Shown in pieces: positions 17,935 through 27,739 of a stretch of 64,000 nt of DNA; the stretch's first letter is position 1, and each line of letters starts with the position of its first letter. Source of the stretch: Massilia sp. HP4 (GTDB lineage Bacteria; Pseudomonadota; Gammaproteobacteria; Burkholderiales; Burkholderiaceae_D); assembly GCF_005222695.1 (NCBI RefSeq), contig NZ_STGG01000041.1, positions 124,001 through 188,000 of the forward strand. The letters run 5' to 3'. The translations under genes and the position numbers were made by a program. Below the pieces are notes generated by a model. That model was not told the DNA's origin and made no database searches. It saw only the letters and a program-made list of their open reading frames with translations.

Positions 17935-18828
17935 TCAACGGCGCTGCCAGCGCATCAGGTAAGCCTCGAGCAGGCGAAAGCCGCGGTCCAGCGCCAGGCC
18001 GACCAGGCCGGTGAGCACCACGCCTACCATGACCACGTCGAGCCGGAACATCTGGCGCGCCATCTCCATCATCTGCCCCAGGCCGTTCTCGGCCGCCAGC
18101 AGCTCGGCGCCGACCAGCACCATCCACGAGCGGCCCAGTGCGATCCGCACCCCGGTCAGCGTGGCCGGCACGATCGCCGGCAACACCACCTTGCGGACCA
18201 CCTGCAGCCGCGAGAAGCGCAGCATCGCCGCGACCTCGAGATAGCGCACGGGCAGGCTCTTGATTGCGTCATGCACCGCCAGCGCCACGATGAAGAAGCT
18301 GGCCTTGGCGACGATGACGACCTTGAAGGTCTCGCCGATGCCGAACACCAGGATGAACAGCGGGATCAGCGCCACCGAAGGGATCTGGCGCAGTACCTGG
18401 AAGGTCGGCGCCGAGTACGCGTCCAGGCGCGGCGACAGCCCCACCAGAAGCCCGAAAGCGACACCGAGCACGCTGCCGAAGCCGAAGCCCGACAGCAGGC
18501 GGACCAGGCTGATCGACAGGTGCTCGCCCAGTTCACCGCTCTGCACCAGTTCCCAGCCGCTTGTGACGACCTGCCAGGGCGGCACCAGGATCTGTTCCGG
18601 CGCCAGCGCCAGTTCGGTGGCGGCGACCCAAAAGGCCAGCACCAGCAGCGGCGAGGTCCAGCTCGAGAAGCGCCAGTCCAGCCAGCGCTCGACCAGGCCG
18701 CGCTGCTTGCGCGGCCGCGTGGCCCGGGCAGGCACGGGAGCCCCGGGATGGCCCGGCTGGGCCACCTTGCGCGCATGCTCGGCCAGGCCCAGGCCGCGCG
18801 CTCCGGCCGTCAACACGCCTGGATTCAT
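17935..18828 (-). CDS. ABC permease, sulfonate/taurine type (second)
   Basis: A 297-residue SsuC/TauC-type permease. The N-terminal 45 residues are a Pro/Arg/Gly-rich cytoplasmic extension before TM1 (SPLLVLAFWVAATELAL). The ATPase-contact loop is LEVAAMLRFSRLQVVRKVVLPAI. The ATG at 18828 overlaps the stop of the binding-protein gene (ATGA), so I take it as start; the longer frame upstream is antisense to that gene. Confidence 0.92.
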   Translation of the reverse strand: MNPGVLTAGARGLGLAEHARKVAQPGHPGAPVPARATRPRKQRGLVERWLDWRFSSWTSPLLVLAFWVAATELALAPEQILVPPWQVVTSGWELVQSGELGEHLSISLVRLLSGFGFGSVLGVAFGLLVGLSPRLDAYSAPTFQVLRQIPSVALIPLFILVFGIGETFKVVIVAKASFFIVALAVHDAIKSLPVRYLEVAAMLRFSRLQVVRKVVLPAIVPATLTGVRIALGRSWMVLVGAELLAAENGLGQMMEMARQMFRLDVVMVGVVLTGLVGLALDRGFRLLEAYLMRWQRR

Positions 18829-19904
18829 CGGCTCGCCCACAGGTTCTGCAGCTTGAGCTGGGCCAGCGCCTGCTCCACGAACTGCGGGGCATACAGTTTG
18901 CTGGTGTCGAGCGGGCGGCCGATCAGGCGCGCCTGATGCGCGTAGGCGGCGCCGGCAGCGTAGTGGGCACGCAGCTCGGGCGTGAACAATGGCGCCCAGC
19001 GCGCGTTCCAGTTGGTGTTGTCGCCTTCCCATTCGCGCTCGACCAGGCTGCGCGACTGGCCGGCCGCGACCTCGTGGCGAAGATAGTTCTCGCGCCCGTT
19101 GTCGCCGATCGCGCTCTGGTGCGCCTTGACGTAGGCGGTCGCCACCAGCTGCGCCAGTTGTGGATGTTTCTTCAGGAACGCGCTGTCGCCCCACACCTCG
19201 GCGCGCATCTTCCAGTTCTGCGGTGCCTGTTTGCTGGACCAGATGATCTTGCCGACTTTTTTATCCTCGAGCAGGAAGGCGTCGCTCAAGGTGAAGAAAG
19301 CATCGGCGCTGCCGCTGGCCACCGCCGAAGCGCCGGCCTGCGGATTCAGGTTCAGGATGCGCACGTCCTTTTGCGTCATGCCGTTGGCGGCCAGCAGCCG
19401 CGAGAACGGGAATTCCCACGGCCGGCCGCGGTGCAGGGCGATCTTCTTGCCCTTCAAATCCTTGATCGAGCGCGCGTTGGAATTGGCTGGCACCACCAGA
19501 TAGGTGTTGTTCATGCTGCCGCCCGGGACTACCAGCTGGGTGCTCAGGCCCGAGGCATTGGCGATGATCGATGGCAGGTCGCCGTACTGGGCGAAGTCGA
19601 TCGACTTGTTGGCGAAGGCTTCGTTGACCTGGACCGCCACCGAGTTGGTAGTGACCGGCACCCACTCGAGCTTGACGCCGAGCTTGCCCAGTTCGGCCGC
19701 CAGCCAACCCTGCTCCGCCACCAGTGCGGACGAGCCGGCGAACTGGGTCTTGCCCGACGGGCCGGTGCGCGAGACGGCGGCGATCCTCAACGCCGGCGGC
19801 AAGGTGTCGGCAGCCACGGCGCGCAGGCTGGTCGAGAGGATGGGCAGCAGCGCCGCCGACAGGGCCAGGCGACGCTGGCGGGAGAATGGCGAAACAGGCA
19901 TCAT
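18825..19904 (-). CDS. Periplasmic sulfonate-type binding protein (SsuA/TauA-like)
   Basis: A 359-residue precursor. The signal segment contains RQRRLALSAALLPILS, which may be Sec or twin-arginine. The mature part has the SsuA-like fold: LRIAAVSRTGP, DFAQYGDLPSIIANASG, SIKDLKGKKIALHRGRPWEF and the late SKLYAPQFVEQAL. It delivers a sulfonate or related oxyanion to the two permeases. GAGGAAG precedes the two tandem ATG codons at 19904 and 19901; either may start. It lies 10 nt after the class II aldolase-like gene. Confidence 0.9.
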   Translation of the reverse strand: MMPVSPFSRQRRLALSAALLPILSTSLRAVAADTLPPALRIAAVSRTGPSGKTQFAGSSALVAEQGWLAAELGKLGVKLEWVPVTTNSVAVQVNEAFANKSIDFAQYGDLPSIIANASGLSTQLVVPGGSMNNTYLVVPANSNARSIKDLKGKKIALHRGRPWEFPFSRLLAANGMTQKDVRILNLNPQAGASAVASGSADAFFTLSDAFLLEDKKVGKIIWSSKQAPQNWKMRAEVWGDSAFLKKHPQLAQLVATAYVKAHQSAIGDNGRENYLRHEVAAGQSRSLVEREWEGDNTNWNARWAPLFTPELRAHYAAGAAYAHQARLIGRPLDTSKLYAPQFVEQALAQLKLQNLWASR

Positions 19905-19914
19905 CGCTTCCTCA

Positions 19915-20664
19915 TCACAGGTCGGTCGCCGGCAGCAGCGACAGCGAACGGGCCTGGTCGATCAGCTTGCTCATCTTCCACTGCTGCAGCAGGACGCCAG
20001 GGCCGAAGTCGCGCGAACCGCCCACCGCCTCGGCCGCGATCTGGATCTTGGCCCCTTCTTCGAGCAGCAGGATGAATTCGGCCGTCTTGAGCAGGCCCTG
20101 CTTGCCCCACACGGTGGAGCCGCCGTTGGCTTCCAGGATCGCCGTCGCGTGCGGGTTCTTCGCGATCTCGTCGAGAATGAAATCGACTTCGGGCTGGCGG
20201 CGGTCGATGTAGATCGGGATTTCACGGATCAGCTGGAAGCGCTGCACCGGCACGTAGCGGATCGGCAGGGTGCGGTGGGTCTGGGCCCAGGCGCCCAGCG
20301 CCGGCGAATGGACGTGCGAGATCGTGGTCACGTCGGGGTGCGTGTTGAACAGCTTCAGGTAGCGCGCCGCCCCGCCGCCGCCATTGTTGTTGCCGGCGTA
20401 GATCGTGCCGTCCAGCCCCGCGACGGTGGCCACCAGCGGCTCGCCCTTGCGGAACGGGCCCGGGTCGTTGACGATCACGACCAGGTCTTCGCCCGGCACG
20501 CGCTCCACAAAGCCCACGGTGCCGAAGGCGGTCAGGCTGCCGGTCTCGCGCAGGGCGCTGAACGCCAATTGGGCATCCTTGCGGGTTTGTTCGACGAAGG
20601 CCAGCACCTTCTCGGTCAGGCGGGTGGCGGTATCGGGTTTGACTGCTTCGAGGGTATCGCTCAT
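19915..20664 (-). CDS. Class II aldolase/adducin-like protein, first gene of the sulfonate ABC operon
   Basis: A 249-residue cytosolic protein with the class II aldolase fold: NDPGPFRKGEPLVATVAG, NNNGGGGAARYLKLFN and the metal-site motif SHVHSPALGAW with its paired His. The acidic residue of this site is not certain in my reading. The family includes sugar-phosphate aldolases, epimerases and MtnB-type dehydratases; none can be chosen. As first gene of an organosulfur operon it may process the carbon skeleton left after desulfurisation (inference). Start ATG at 20664 has GGAG 8 nt upstream, and a sigma-54-type promoter lies 42 nt before it. Confidence 0.85.
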   Translation of the reverse strand: MSDTLEAVKPDTATRLTEKVLAFVEQTRKDAQLAFSALRETGSLTAFGTVGFVERVPGEDLVVIVNDPGPFRKGEPLVATVAGLDGTIYAGNNNGGGGAARYLKLFNTHPDVTTISHVHSPALGAWAQTHRTLPIRYVPVQRFQLIREIPIYIDRRQPEVDFILDEIAKNPHATAILEANGGSTVWGKQGLLKTAEFILLLEEGAKIQIAAEAVGGSRDFGPGVLLQQWKMSKLIDQARSLSLLPATDL

Positions 20665-20705
20665 GGTGGTTCTCCGGTGTCGGTTGCTTCGATATCGTTA
20701 AAGGT

Positions 20706-20721
20706 TGCAAGACGTATGCCA
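20706..20721 (-). promoter_or_regulatory. Sigma-54 promoter of the aldolase/ABC operon
   Basis: Minus strand TGGCATACGTCTTGCA fits TGGCACG-N4-TTGCA with GG-N10-GC spacing. The predicted start site, about 12 nt past GC, gives a leader of about 30 nt before ATG 20664. Confidence 0.75.
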
Positions 20722-20800
20722 GCCCTGGGAGACGACAACTGTTGGCTGCGCAGCAGTGGCGGCTGCCCGCACTGCTTCTGCGCCAGCAATCGCCGCGCGG

Positions 20801-23200
<2,400 letters not shown>

Positions 23201-23242
23201 ATGCATCCTTTATTAGAAAAAGTCGTTGGACGCTGTTCTATT

Positions 23243-23258
23243 CGCAAGCACCGTGCCT
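23243..23258 (-). promoter_or_regulatory. Sigma-54 promoter of the TonB receptor gene
   Basis: Minus strand AGGCACGGTGCTTGCG: GG-N10-GC spacing and TTGC in the -12 element. The predicted start site gives a leader of about 30 nt before the receptor gene. Confidence 0.75.
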
Positions 23259-23426
23259 GCGCAAAATCGCCGGATTCCGGCAGCTCTATGTTGATTAGCT
23301 AGCAGTTCGCGGCCGAGTGTTGGAATTGGTGCAGCGCAGCGTGGGCACGCTGGCGCGCATGGAGCAGCGCCAAAGAAAACGACCGGGTCTCCCCGGCCGC
23401 TCGCGTCCACCCATCGCCTGCCGCGC

Positions 23427-24584
23427 CTAGCCTACGGCGCGCAGCAACTGCTGGCCGGCGCGCCCGCGCACCAGCGGCAGCACTTCCTCGCCCACGCGAT
23501 ACGCTTCTTCCAGGTGCGGCGTGCTGGCCAGGATGAAGGCGTCGGCGCCCAGTTGCACCAGGTCGTCCAGGCGCTGGGCCACCTGTTCGTAGCTGCCGAC
23601 GATGCCCTGGGTCTGGCCGCCGCGCAGCAGGTTGAAGCCCGACCAGATATTCGGCTCGACGATCAGGTCCTTGTAGCTGTTGACCGTGGTCGGGCGGTTG
23701 CCGCGCTGGCGCGCCGCGCCCACCGAGTCGCTGCCGTCGATGCCGAGGAAGCCGTCGAGCGTGGCCTTGTCGGTATTGGCAAAGCCCTTCGCCACCTCGG
23801 CCCAGGCTTCCTCTTCGGTGGCGCGCGCCACGATGTCGACCCGCACCGCGCACTTGATCTTGCGTCCCAGCTTGTCGGTCTTTTCCTTGACCTTGGCGAA
23901 CTTCTCGCGCAGCTGCGCGAACGGCTCGAGCCAGGTCAGGTAGAAGTCGGCGTGCCTCGAGGCCGAGGCCAGGGCCGCGTCGGACGAACCGGAGAAGTAA
24001 ATCTCGGGGAAATCCTGTTCGGACAGCGGATGCGCCAGTCCCGCGTTCTCGACCTGGTAGAACTTGCCGTTGTACGAGAACGAACCGCCGCGCCAGACGC
24101 CGCGCACGATGTCGAGGAATTCGGTGGTGCGGGTATAGCGGTCGTCGTGGCCGGCCGAATCGCCCCACCACAGCTGGGCCGGACCGCCGCCGCCGGTGAT
24201 CACGTTGTACAGCGCCCGCCCGCCGGTGGCGCGCTGCAGGCTGGCCGTCATGCGCGCCGCGACCACCGGATTCAAGAAGCCCGGCTGGAACGGGATCATG
24301 AAGCGGAAGGTCGAGGTTTCGCGCGCCAGCAGGCTCGAAATCACCCACGGCTCGTCGGTCATCGGGAACGACGGAATCAGGCCACCCTGGAAGCCGGAGA
24401 TCTCGGCCGCGTGGGCAATTTCGGCGATGTAGTCGATGTAGCTGAAGCCGCCGCTGCCGCCGGCCACGCTGGTATTGCGCAGATTGTCGTTACCGGGGAA
24501 CCAGTCGCCGCGATGCGGAGCGCGGCTGCGGTGCGAACTCGGTTCGCCATGGGTGGGGATGCGCCAGAAGATATCGATGGTCAT
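23427..24584 (-). CDS. SsuD-like FMNH2-dependent monooxygenase (first of two)
   Basis: Flavin-dependent LLM-class oxygenase that should cleave C-S bonds of sulfonates or sulfones using reduced FMN supplied by a separate reductase. 385 residues, the SsuD length. Family segments: MTIDIFWRIPTHGEP, FMIPFQPGFLNPVVAARM, GRALYNVITGGGG, RYTRTTEFLDIVRGVW, EIYFSGSSDAALASASRHADFY, SGFNLLRGGQTQGIVGS and STPHLEEAYRVGEEVLPL. It follows the second monooxygenase gene by 26 nt in one operon. No SsuE/MsuE-type reductase gene is present in the window. Confidence 0.92.
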   Translation of the reverse strand: MTIDIFWRIPTHGEPSSHRSRAPHRGDWFPGNDNLRNTSVAGGSGGFSYIDYIAEIAHAAEISGFQGGLIPSFPMTDEPWVISSLLARETSTFRFMIPFQPGFLNPVVAARMTASLQRATGGRALYNVITGGGGPAQLWWGDSAGHDDRYTRTTEFLDIVRGVWRGGSFSYNGKFYQVENAGLAHPLSEQDFPEIYFSGSSDAALASASRHADFYLTWLEPFAQLREKFAKVKEKTDKLGRKIKCAVRVDIVARATEEEAWAEVAKGFANTDKATLDGFLGIDGSDSVGAARQRGNRPTTVNSYKDLIVEPNIWSGFNLLRGGQTQGIVGSYEQVAQRLDDLVQLGADAFILASTPHLEEAYRVGEEVLPLVRGRAGQQLLRAVG

Positions 24585-24610
24585 GGTGAAGGTCTCGTAT
24601 GATTGGTCGG

Positions 24611-25630
24611 TCAGGCGGCCTGGCGTTGATGCGCAAGGCGGGCGCGCAGGCGCGGCAGGACGTGCTCGCCGAAGCGCCAGGCCTCTTCGAGATGCGGTGT
24701 GGCGCCCAGCACGAAGCTCGTGATCCCGGCTTCGGCATACTCGGCCAGTTGCTCTTCGACCTCGGCGTAGCTGCCGACCAGGGTGCGGCGCGCGAAGCCC
24801 GCGCGGTCTGCGCCGGATTGCGCAAGGTGACGCTCGGCGTCGTGGCTGGCCTCTCGCCCATCCTCGCGCGCCAGCACGTCGATGCGCAGGCCGATCGCCA
24901 GGGTCCGGCCTTGCGCGGCCGCCAGTTCCTGCAAACGCGCGATCGCCGGCCGCAGTTCTTCCAGCGGCGCCGCATCGAGCACGTGCACGTCGGCCTGGCG
25001 CGCCGACAGCGCGAACGCCTCGTCGGAGGCGCCATCGAGGTACACCGGCGGCAGCGGATTGCCGCCCAGCGGACCGCGGAAGCCACCACCCTGGACCTCG
25101 AAGAAACGGCCCTTGAAATCATAGGGTGCGCTCGTCTGCACGCCGCGCGCGACGGTGATGAATTCGTCGATCCGCGCCAGCACGTCCTGTTCCGGCACAT
25201 TGTCGGCATGGCGGCGGCGGGTGGCGGCGTCAACGCCCTGGACGATCTGCCAGGCAAAGCGCCCATTGCTGGCGCGCTGGAAGCTCACAGCGTTCTTGGC
25301 TGCGTAGACGGCAGAACCCCAGGCCGCGTCGAAGCCGGCGATCAGGCGCACGTGCCGCGTGCCGCGCGCCAGGTAGCCAGCCACGATCCAGGATTCGTCG
25401 CCGTCCAGGTCGTGCGGCACCAGCACGCCGTCGAAGCCGGTGATGTCGGCCGCGCGCGCCACCTGGTGCAGGTAGTCGAAATAGTTGAAGCGGTCGCCGC
25501 GCGGATCGCTCACGCCCTCGGTGAACGGGATGTGGCCCGGCGCGGGACGCTCGCCGCGGCGGGTCTTTTCCGCATTGGCGTAGCGGCCGTCCCCGCTGGT
25601 CGGCAACTGCCAGATGAATTCGGTGGTCAT
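24611..25630 (-). CDS. SsuD-like FMNH2-dependent monooxygenase (second)
   Basis: A 339-residue LLM-class oxygenase, shorter than SsuD. Segments: MTTEFIWQLPTSGDGRY, NYFDYLHQVARAADITGFDG, SWIVAGYLARGTRHVRLIAG, GRFAWQIVQGVDAATRRRH, PVYLDGASDEAFALSARQADV and ATPHLEEAWRFGEHVLP, where the last has Trp in place of the Tyr seen in the neighbour. The two proteins are related but not duplicates, which suggests two different substrates or two successive steps. Start ATG 25630 has GAGGA 6 nt upstream. A sigma-54-type promoter lies 34 nt upstream, serving both oxygenase genes. Confidence 0.92.
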   Translation of the reverse strand: MTTEFIWQLPTSGDGRYANAEKTRRGERPAPGHIPFTEGVSDPRGDRFNYFDYLHQVARAADITGFDGVLVPHDLDGDESWIVAGYLARGTRHVRLIAGFDAAWGSAVYAAKNAVSFQRASNGRFAWQIVQGVDAATRRRHADNVPEQDVLARIDEFITVARGVQTSAPYDFKGRFFEVQGGGFRGPLGGNPLPPVYLDGASDEAFALSARQADVHVLDAAPLEELRPAIARLQELAAAQGRTLAIGLRIDVLAREDGREASHDAERHLAQSGADRAGFARRTLVGSYAEVEEQLAEYAEAGITSFVLGATPHLEEAWRFGEHVLPRLRARLAHQRQAA

Positions 25631-25663
25631 ACGGGATCCTCGTGAAGTGGTGCTTTCCCCTCC

Positions 25664-25679
25664 AGCAGGATGCGTGCCA
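25664..25679 (-). promoter_or_regulatory. Sigma-54 promoter of the monooxygenase operon
   Basis: Minus strand TGGCACGCATCCTGCT: perfect TGGCACG, N4, then CTGC; GG-N10-GC spacing. The leader to ATG 25630 would be about 23 nt. Confidence 0.78.
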
Positions 25680-25698
25680 TACACCACAGGTATGCGAC

Positions 25699-25714
25699 TG
25701 CTGCGCAGGCAGCA
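25699..25714. promoter_or_regulatory. Candidate activator-binding palindrome (TGCTG-N6-CAGCA)
   Basis: TGCTGCGCAGGCAGCA, between the divergent sigma-54 promoters of the monooxygenase operon and the nitroreductase gene. The same 5-6-5 arrangement occurs at 27616-27631, between the next divergent pair. Candidate enhancer site for the activator at 28796-29977. Confidence 0.4.
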
Positions 25715-25768
25715 CCGCGCTACGGGCCTGCTGGCTGCAAAACGACAGCCTGCTGCATCCTGCGCAAC

Positions 25769-25800
25769 GCTGCGGCGCTGCGGCGCTGCGGCGCTGCTGC
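25769..25800. repeat. 8-bp tandem repeat between enhancer candidate and promoter
   Basis: Three perfect copies of GCTGCGGC and a partial fourth (GCTGCTGC). It lies directly upstream of the nitroreductase sigma-54 promoter. Gain or loss of units would change the spacing and helical phase between upstream sites and the promoter. Confidence 0.8.
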
Positions 25801-25803
25801 GCC

Positions 25804-25819
25804 TGGAGCGCTTCTTGCA
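25804..25819 (+). promoter_or_regulatory. Sigma-54 promoter of the nitroreductase gene
   Basis: TGGAGCGCTTCTTGCA: GG-N10-GC, TGG...G and perfect TTGCA. The leader to TTG 25860 would be about 30 nt. Confidence 0.72.
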
Positions 25820-25859
25820 TGCGCTTGCGGGTTCCATCATCCCGACCGGAGTACCGACC

Positions 25860-26450
25860 TTGCCTTCGCCACTGAACGACACCGCCCTCGACCAGCTGTT
25901 TCGCAGCGCCCGCAGCTACGGGCGCTTCCTGCCGCGCGCGGTCGAGCGCGAGACCATCGCCGCGCTGTACGAGCTGTTGAAATGGGGCCCTACCGCCTTC
26001 AATGCGCAGCCGGCACGCTACGTCATCCTGCAGTCGGATGAAGCGAAGGCGCGCCTCGCCCCTGCCCTGTCATCGGGCAACCGCGACAAGACGCTGGCGG
26101 CGCCGGCGGTCGTCATCGTGGCCCAGGATGCGCGCTTCCATGAGCACTTGCCCGAGCAATTCCCGGTCTACGACGCCAAGGCGCTGTTCGACGCCAATCC
26201 GGCCTTGCTCGAATCGACCGCCCAGCGCAATGCGGCCCTGCAGGGCGCCTACCTGATCCTTGCCGCGCGCGCCCTGGGCCTGGATACCGGTCCCATGTCC
26301 GGTTTCGATGCCGATGCCGTCAACCGCGAATTCTTCACGGACGGGCGCTACCGCGCCAACTTCCTGGTCAACCTGGGTCATGGCGACCCGGGGTCGCTGC
26401 GTCCGCGCGGCCCGCGCCTGGAGTTCGCGCAGGCCGTCACCATTCTTTAA
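25860..26450 (+). CDS. Nitroreductase-family FMN protein (RutE-like)
   Basis: A 196-residue cytosolic flavoprotein of the nitroreductase fold, closest in pattern to RutE/HadB malonic semialdehyde reductases: LDQLFRSARSYGRFLP, ELLKWGPTAFNAQPARYVIL, LAAPAVVIVAQD, QRNAALQGAYLILAARALGLDTGPMSGFD, NFLVNLGHGDP. The start is TTG at 25860 with GGAG 8 nt upstream; the longer frame would run through the promoter. It is divergent from the monooxygenases and has its own sigma-54-type promoter. It might supply reduced flavin or reduce an aldehyde or alkene product; both are inferences. Confidence 0.88.
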   Translation: MPSPLNDTALDQLFRSARSYGRFLPRAVERETIAALYELLKWGPTAFNAQPARYVILQSDEAKARLAPALSSGNRDKTLAAPAVVIVAQDARFHEHLPEQFPVYDAKALFDANPALLESTAQRNAALQGAYLILAARALGLDTGPMSGFDADAVNREFFTDGRYRANFLVNLGHGDPGSLRPRGPRLEFAQAVTIL

Positions 26451-27514
26451 GCAGCCCGCAAGCGGCGCGCCAGCGCCGCATCGAACGGCCGCGCATCGAT
26501 CCAGCCGCGCACGTCCACCGCCGCCGGCAGGAATTCCCAGCGCAGCAAGAAGTCCGCAAAGTCCTGCAGGCCGGCGATATTCGCATCGGACAATTCGGTG
26601 TCGAGCCGTTGGTGCGCATCCTGCCCATACGCCGCCGTCACCCAGTATTCGCTGGTATTCGATTCGCGCGCCAGGAAGCGGCGCGTGTCGTCGGGATGGG
26701 CGCGCGCCCAGTCCTGGGCCCGCAGCACCTGGTCGACGATGTCAACTGCCACGTCGAAGTGCTGCTCGACCAGGTGGCGGTCGACCGTCAGTGCGCGCGG
26801 CGTGCCGTTATTCGAGCGCACCAGCGGTTCGGGGTGCACACCGGTATCGATCACCGTGTGCAGGCCGAACAGCTGCGCCAGCTGGGCCGCGATGGCGCCC
26901 TTCAGGAAGATCGCATCGACTTCGCCGCGCAGCAGCCCTACCAGCTCGGCCGCCTGCCCGCCGCTGCGCCGTCCACCGCCGAAGACATTGGTGCCGGCCA
27001 CGCGCTCGGCCGGGGCATCGCTCTGGCCCTGCTCGATCGTGAAGTCGACCAGTTCCACGTCGCTGACCTCGAGCCCGTCCAGGCGCAGCGCGTTTTCCAG
27101 GCCGCGGATGGCTTGTGCGCGGGCGAAGTCGATCTGGGCGTTGACCCATTTCGGCAGGCCGAAGCGGCGGCCCTTGAGGTCGCGCGGGGTGCGGATGCCA
27201 CTGGTCGGCAGGGTCAGGATGCGCTGGGTCTCGTCGGCCCAGGACAGGCCGACCAGCCGCGTGTCGCTGCCCGCCGCCCTCGCCCACAAGGCCGGGATAT
27301 TGCCGCCGTGGCGCACGGAGTTCTGCAGGGTGTGGTCGAAGTGCGATTCGCGCACGGCCTGCTGCTCGGACTCGCGCAGCGACTTGACGGCAGTGCCGCG
27401 GGCGGCCAGCGCTTCCTCGAGCCAGCCTTGCTGCACGGCGATGCCGAGCGCGGTCGGCACCGGGCAGCGGGTATACCAGAGGGTGTCGAGCTGCTTGATG
27501 GATGGGGTACTCAT
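26447..27514 (-). CDS. DszB-like sulfinate desulfinase family protein (A)
   Basis: A 355-residue protein of the periplasmic-binding-protein fold but with no signal peptide: the catalytic-type motif WYTRCPVPTA begins at residue 13, so it is cytosolic. It aligns with 2'-hydroxybiphenyl-2-sulfinate desulfinase (DszB): Cys17 matches the DszB catalytic Cys in SNCPVPNA, His58 matches DszB His60, and Arg68 in VRHGGNIPALW matches DszB Arg70 with the following GG. I infer release of sulfite from a sulfinate. Most pipelines would call it an ABC substrate-binding protein. Start ATG 27514 has GGAGAG close upstream. Its stop overlaps the nitroreductase stop by 4 nt; the genes converge. Confidence 0.8.
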   Translation of the reverse strand: MSTPSIKQLDTLWYTRCPVPTALGIAVQQGWLEEALAARGTAVKSLRESEQQAVRESHFDHTLQNSVRHGGNIPALWARAAGSDTRLVGLSWADETQRILTLPTSGIRTPRDLKGRRFGLPKWVNAQIDFARAQAIRGLENALRLDGLEVSDVELVDFTIEQGQSDAPAERVAGTNVFGGGRRSGGQAAELVGLLRGEVDAIFLKGAIAAQLAQLFGLHTVIDTGVHPEPLVRSNNGTPRALTVDRHLVEQHFDVAVDIVDQVLRAQDWARAHPDDTRRFLARESNTSEYWVTAAYGQDAHQRLDTELSDANIAGLQDFADFLLRWEFLPAAVDVRGWIDARPFDAALARRLRAA

Positions 27515-27558
27515 ATTCTCTCCTGGGTGATGAAATGGAACGGCGTCGGCTTCCTGTT

Positions 27559-27574
27559 CGCAAGACACGTGCCA
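27559..27574 (-). promoter_or_regulatory. Sigma-54 promoter of desulfinase-like gene A
   Basis: Minus strand TGGCACGTGTCTTGCG: perfect TGGCACG-N4-TTGC. Leader of about 34 nt to ATG 27514. Confidence 0.8.
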
Positions 27575-27615
27575 CCGTCCCGGGGGTGTGAAACTACTGT
27601 GTAGCGAGCAGCCGG

Positions 27616-27631
27616 TGCTGCGCCGACAGCA
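27616..27631. promoter_or_regulatory. Candidate activator-binding palindrome (TGCTG-N6-CAGCA)
   Basis: TGCTGCGCCGACAGCA, lying almost midway (about 41 bp from each) between the divergent sigma-54 promoters of desulfinase-like genes A and B. Same arrangement as 25699-25714. Confidence 0.4.
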
Positions 27632-27671
27632 GCGCTGCATCGAAACCAGCAATCCGGCACCGGCAGGGCTC

Positions 27672-27687
27672 CGGCACGCTTCCTGCA
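27672..27687 (+). promoter_or_regulatory. Sigma-54 promoter of desulfinase-like gene B
   Basis: CGGCACGCTTCCTGCA: GGCACG-N4-CTGCA with GG-N10-GC. Leader of about 42 nt to ATG 27740. The sequence AAACCAGCAATC ends 17 nt upstream, as it does 16 nt before the promoter at 30151. Confidence 0.72.
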
Positions 27688-27739
27688 TCCCCAACCGGCA
27701 CCGGGCTGTCCGGCCTGTCCAACGAAGGAGCTGACGCGC

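Noticed and set aside
18829..19194. Extended frame upstream of the second sulfonate permease
   Set aside because: It overlaps the binding-protein gene in another frame; the ATGA junction at 18825-18828 gives the real start.
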